Positions 4,967 through 7,416 of a stretch of DNA of 7,416 nucleotides are shown here, piece after piece. The notes beneath the pieces are model-generated. The model did no database searches and was not told the origin of the DNA. It saw only the letters and a list, made by a program, of their open reading frames with translations. The stretch is taken from the NCBI GenBank assembly GCA_002434595.1, contig DJKK01000064.1, positions 1 through 7,416 on the forward strand. The letters are read 5' to 3'. Within the stretch, counting starts at the first letter, position 1. Each line of letters opens with the position of its first letter. The DNA is from Alphaproteobacteria bacterium UBA6544. Its GTDB lineage: Bacteria > Pseudomonadota > Alphaproteobacteria > UBA8366. The position numbers and the translations under genes were made by a program.

Positions 4967-6322
4967 CTATCGCAATATGCGAATTTCATCCATTAGCCCG
5001 CCCACCTCCAACATTTCTCGGAGGTTGCGAATTGCCGAAAAACTGGATGTGATTTGGGACGCTGTAAGCGGCGCAGCAGGCGTCAGCGCACGATACTTCA
5101 CCTCGACATCGGACCAATCAATACCAAGGTAACCCGCCCCCTTTGGTGAAAAAACGGTGTTTGAGAATGTGCGGCCATCGACCAATTCAAGGGTAACAGT
5201 GGCACCCTGACGATAGTGCGCCACGTCGGCAGCCGGTGGCGGTCCAACCTTCACCTTGTCAATTAGTACGTGGATGATCGAATCATCGATCTTCTCCTGA
5301 CTGGCATGCTCCCATCCAAAAGAATGGTCGCGAACACCCGCTGCCGTGAAGTAGGCAGGACTGTGTGCCATGTCGATCAGATTTTTGGGATGCAGCGGCC
5401 CCGTCAATTGCGTCATGCGCGGCCGAGACACGATAATCGCAGAGACGTCATCCGCTTCCACGTTACCGTCACGGGCAGCATTCGCGGCAGCTTCCCCAAG
5501 TGCATGGTATGGATGTCCGCCCGGAGCCAGTTTCAACGCCATGTCGGTGACGATATCCCAACTCTCGCCAAGGCCTTCCGTGATCACCGCACCATCGCCG
5601 CCTCCGAAAAGCTGGCAAAACCCGCGCTCCATCTCGAAGATTGCAAGTTCCGCCGTGTACCCGCGCCGCGCGGCCTGCACCGCCTCGACACCAAGTACCG
5701 TGGCGTTGCCGGCGTGATACTCGCGGGCGTTGCTGGTGTTGGCAGCCTTCGTCAGCCCACCAATCGACGTTGCAGTTAACCCTAACGCGTGTGCTGTCTG
5801 CGTCGCGTCAAGTCCGAAAAGACGTGCCGCCGCGATCGTCGCGCCAAACGTTGCGCCCATGCACCCGTGGTGTCCGCGATAGTCGAAGCGCGGCATGATC
5901 GACTCGCCGATCCGCCCTGCGGCTTCATAACCGAGCACGATCGCAGTAAGCACATCCTGACCCGACGACCCCATTGCCTCCGCCACGGCAAGCGCCGTCG
6001 CGGTCAACGGCGTGCCCGCGTGAACTATGTTACGCAAGTCGCTGTCGTCAGAGGCAGCGGCATCACTCATTAAGGCATTCGCCCGCGCTGCGCCGACGAC
6101 CGGTAGTTTGGCACTTGTCTCGAACCAAAGGGATGCTTCTTCCGCCCCACCGCGCTCGCGTTCGATTTCAGTAATGATGCGTGCGGACTCGATATGCCGT
6201 CCACAGGCCGCACTCGCCAGCGTGCTGGCCACGACCATCGCTGCATGATCGACCGCTTGTGGTGACAGATCATCGTATCCCGTTTCGATGAGGAAATCGG
6301 CGAAGGTTTCAGCAATGGTCAT
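4967..6322 (-). CDS. MmgE/PrpD-family dehydratase/decarboxylase-like enzyme
   Basis: A 451-aa cytosolic protein of the MmgE/PrpD family, which includes 2-methylcitrate dehydratase (PrpD) and cis-aconitate decarboxylase (Irg1/CadA). Seen: the helical N-terminal half with SDDSDLRNIVHAGTP (91-105), equivalent to the D-D/H active-site segment; ATAL near 109; GYEAAGRIG (131-139); HHGCMGATFGA (151-161), the FHPTG...FGA motif of the family; REYHAGNAT (200-208), equivalent to KPLHAGRAA; and KLAPGGHPYHA (264-274), equivalent to the K-Y-P-C-x-x-x-H segment. The Lys of KPLHAG and the usual Cys before the His are replaced here, so substrate or reaction may differ from PrpD. The ribosome site AAAGGG lies 5 nt before the ATG. 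The gene is divergent from the thioesterase gene. Its neighbours suggest a step on a small carboxylate or its derivative. PrpD itself is not claimed. Confidence 0.88.
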   Translation of the reverse strand: MTIAETFADFLIETGYDDLSPQAVDHAAMVVASTLASAACGRHIESARIITEIERERGGAEEASLWFETSAKLPVVGAARANALMSDAAASDDSDLRNIVHAGTPLTATALAVAEAMGSSGQDVLTAIVLGYEAAGRIGESIMPRFDYRGHHGCMGATFGATIAAARLFGLDATQTAHALGLTATSIGGLTKAANTSNAREYHAGNATVLGVEAVQAARRGYTAELAIFEMERGFCQLFGGGDGAVITEGLGESWDIVTDMALKLAPGGHPYHALGEAAANAARDGNVEADDVSAIIVSRPRMTQLTGPLHPKNLIDMAHSPAYFTAAGVRDHSFGWEHASQEKIDDSIIHVLIDKVKVGPPPAADVAHYRQGATVTLELVDGRTFSNTVFSPKGAGYLGIDWSDVEVKYRALTPAAPLTASQITSSFSAIRNLREMLEVGGLMDEIRILR

Positions 6323-6395
6323 GACGTCCCTTTCTCAATTCGGCAGCAGGCATACTTAAGCCTTGAGATAACCCACTCCTTCGGCGAGAGAAGCT
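6323..6395. promoter_or_regulatory. Divergent intergenic region between MmgE/PrpD and thioesterase genes
   Basis: The 73-nt gap must contain the upstream signals for both divergent genes. Visible are the two ribosome sites (AAAGGG for the minus gene, GAGAG at 6386-6390 for the plus gene) and the near-repeat CTTAAGC/CTTGAGA at about 6355-6368. No convincing -35/-10 pair is seen on either strand. Confidence 0.3.
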
Positions 6396-6821
6396 ATGAA
6401 CGACACGTCACCGCCGCTCGATGGCTATACCATCTACGATCCAATCGATCCCTACGAGAACCATGCCGGACCATTCTTCTGGAAGGAAGAAAACGGCGTG
6501 CAGAAGTTCGCACTCCATGCCGAAGCGCACCACTGCAACCGCCATGAAATCGTGCACGGTGGCCTGATGATGACAATCATCGACCTAGCCATGGTGGTCG
6601 CCGCCAAGGAAAACTGGGAAGAACAATTGGTAACGGTCTCGCTCAACTCCGAATTCATCGACGCAGGACGCGCCGGCGAACTTGTTGAAGCCGAAGGCGA
6701 ACTGGTGCGGCGCACCGGCAGCATGGCCTTCGTCCGCGGCCGCGTATATGTGGGCGATCGTACGCTTCTGGCGTCGAGCGCAGTGCTCAAGCGACTGCGT
6801 GTGAAGACCAGTAGCGAATGA
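6396..6821 (+). CDS. PaaI-family hotdog acyl-CoA thioesterase
   Basis: A 141-aa single hotdog-domain protein of the PaaI/YdiI type, which hydrolyses acyl-CoA thioesters to free acid and CoA, usually as a cytosolic tetramer. Seen: NRHEIVHGGLMMTIIDLAM (48-66) is the family signature, with HGG at 54-56 over the thioester and Asp63 as the expected catalytic acid. VTVSLNSEFIDAGRAGE (79-95) and the final strands with TGSMAFVRGRV (107-117) are the usual beta-sheet core. The length is typical. GAGAG (6386-6390) lies 5 nt before the ATG. It is divergent from the MmgE/PrpD gene and next to two CoA-ester enzymes, so it may release the end product or rescue stalled CoA esters in that pathway (inferred). 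Substrate chain length is not readable. The long minus-strand frame across this gene has no family features and is a shadow. Confidence 0.87.
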   Translation: MNDTSPPLDGYTIYDPIDPYENHAGPFFWKEENGVQKFALHAEAHHCNRHEIVHGGLMMTIIDLAMVVAAKENWEEQLVTVSLNSEFIDAGRAGELVEAEGELVRRTGSMAFVRGRVYVGDRTLLASSAVLKRLRVKTSSE

Positions 6822-7255
6822 CGCGCTGACGCATCGCCTACACCTCGTATCGCAGAAATTTCGCCCAAGCCGGCTTGAAGACGTTGCAGCCACTTGTTAA
6901 TCTGATGTTCTAATCGGGCGGCGGGCCGTACTTTGCGGCCTATGGATATGGATCGTCGTCCGGGCGGTGGCGCGTCGGGGGAAACTCCGCTGCCCGATTT
7001 GGGTGGGTAATAAGAAAAACGAAAACGCGTCTTTCGGGCGAATGAGTCTTTTACAAGACCGGCATGGTACCCGCTTAAACCGCCAAAATGAAAAATCATA
7101 GTAAGCGGTGTCGTTCGGTCTAAGACCGGGAAGCACATCGCTTTAAACGAAGCCGACGCGGTAGGGCTGGCGCCCTGTCTCGCAGGCATCGAACGGATCG
7201 CTTTGCCCGGACATTGGGGTTATGCGGCCGTTCGACAACGAATGGAGAAGGCAAA
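6822..7255. other. Non-coding stretch with several hairpins, leader of the methyltransferase gene
   Basis: No convincing gene is seen in these 434 nt; minus-strand frames here lack ribosome sites and family features. A strong hairpin pairs 6961-6970 with 6987-6996 (10 bp, two G.U, 16-nt loop); it could end transcription of the thioesterase gene, but no U-run follows. Smaller dyads are GTCTT/AAGAC (7046-7050/7055-7059), the near-palindrome CGGTCT-A-AGACCG (7116-7128) and a stem at 7160-7179 with AGGGC/GCCCT as core. AAGACCGG is repeated at 7055 and 7122. The stretch could contain a promoter, operator or structured leader. No known riboswitch class is recognised. Confidence 0.4.
6961..6996 (+). 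terminator. GC-rich hairpin after the thioesterase gene, possible terminator
   Basis: CGGGCGGTGG (6961-6970) can pair throughout with CCGCTGCCCG (6987-6996), with eight Watson-Crick and two G.U pairs around a 16-nt loop. It lies 139 nt after the thioesterase stop. The sequence that follows is ATTTGGG and not a U-run, so it is a weak intrinsic terminator at best; it may instead be part of a structured leader. Confidence 0.25.
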
Positions 7256-7416
7256 ATGACTGAAAAGCTGGATGCAGTCGCGATTGCGGAAGAATATTAC
7301 GATAGCTCGCCCGCTATTGAATTCTATCGCAATGTATGGGGCGGCGAAGACATCCATATCGGACTGTATCGCAATGAGGACGAGAATATCGGTCAAGCGA
7401 GCCGACGCACAGTCGC
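7256..7416 (+). CDS. SAM-dependent methyltransferase, N-terminal part (cut by window end)
   Basis: The first 53 codons of a gene that runs off the right edge. The opening EEYYDSSPAIEFYRNVWGGE followed by DIHIGLY is the N-terminal signature of class I SAM-dependent methyltransferases related to glycine/sarcosine/dimethylglycine N-methyltransferases, where this segment precedes the SAM-binding Rossmann motif. That motif is not within the window, so the substrate and even activity are uncertain. GGAGAAG (7244-7250) lies 5 nt before the ATG and fixes the start. A 434-nt non-coding stretch separates it from the thioesterase gene, so it probably has its own promoter. A link to the selenoprotein operon is not shown. 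Confidence 0.75.
   Translation, partial: MTEKLDAVAIAEEYYDSSPAIEFYRNVWGGEDIHIGLYRNEDENIGQASRRTV

Noticed and set aside
6452..7189. Long 245-codon minus-strand frame
   Set aside because: It lies antisense to a clear PaaI thioesterase and has no family features or ribosome site.
7088..7262. Short leader peptides (11 codons from 7088, 14 codons from 7222)
   Set aside because: Neither has a ribosome site or a regulatory codon run; they are as expected by chance.

Overview
The window looks like a stretch of proteobacterial chromosome, most likely alphaproteobacterial and possibly marine. The basis is moderate-to-high GC coding sequence with GC-rich third positions, short AT-rich promoters, tightly packed CoA-ester genes and a bacterial-type selenocysteine signal. 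The assignment is an inference from style; no rRNA or tRNA gene is present to confirm it.

The most important content is a selenoprotein gene at 1445-1975. Read conventionally it breaks into a 93-residue ORF ending in UGA and a separate downstream ORF in the same frame. Read through, the UGA becomes Sec94 inside a Sec-Gly-Ser-Cys (UGSC) motif. A 9-bp stem with a GUU apical loop (1737-1757) lies 19 nt after the UGA, and its helix extends, with one bulged base, down to within 2 nt of that codon. This matches a bacterial SECIS element. The family is the UGSC-type (seleno)protein family, which has no established reaction that I know of.

Layout. (1) 1-242, minus strand: frameshifted C-terminal remnant of a CocE/NonD-type hydrolase, running off the left edge. 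(2) 243-358: AT-rich promoter region with three ATTAAT repeats. (3) 359-3152, plus strand: a compact operon of a 351-aa protein of unknown function, the UGSC selenoprotein, and an alpha-methylacyl-CoA racemase-like enzyme that starts 4 nt after the selenoprotein stop. (4) 3153-3313: a gap holding an imperfect palindromic element. (5) 3314-4546, plus: a second family III (CaiB/BaiF) CoA-transferase. (6) 4556-6322, minus: an MmgE/PrpD-family enzyme and, after an AT-rich gap, a small 81-aa gene. (7) 6396-6821, plus: a PaaI-type hotdog thioesterase, divergent from the MmgE/PrpD gene. (8) 6822-7255: a long non-coding stretch with several hairpins. (9) 7256-7416, plus: the start of a SAM-dependent methyltransferase that runs off the right edge.

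How the genes may work together (inference): the two family III enzymes, the MmgE/PrpD enzyme and the thioesterase form a kit for making, isomerising, dehydrating or decarboxylating, and releasing a small carboxylic acid as its CoA ester. The UGSC selenoprotein and its upstream partner would add a redox or thiol step to that pathway. The substrate cannot be read from the sequence.
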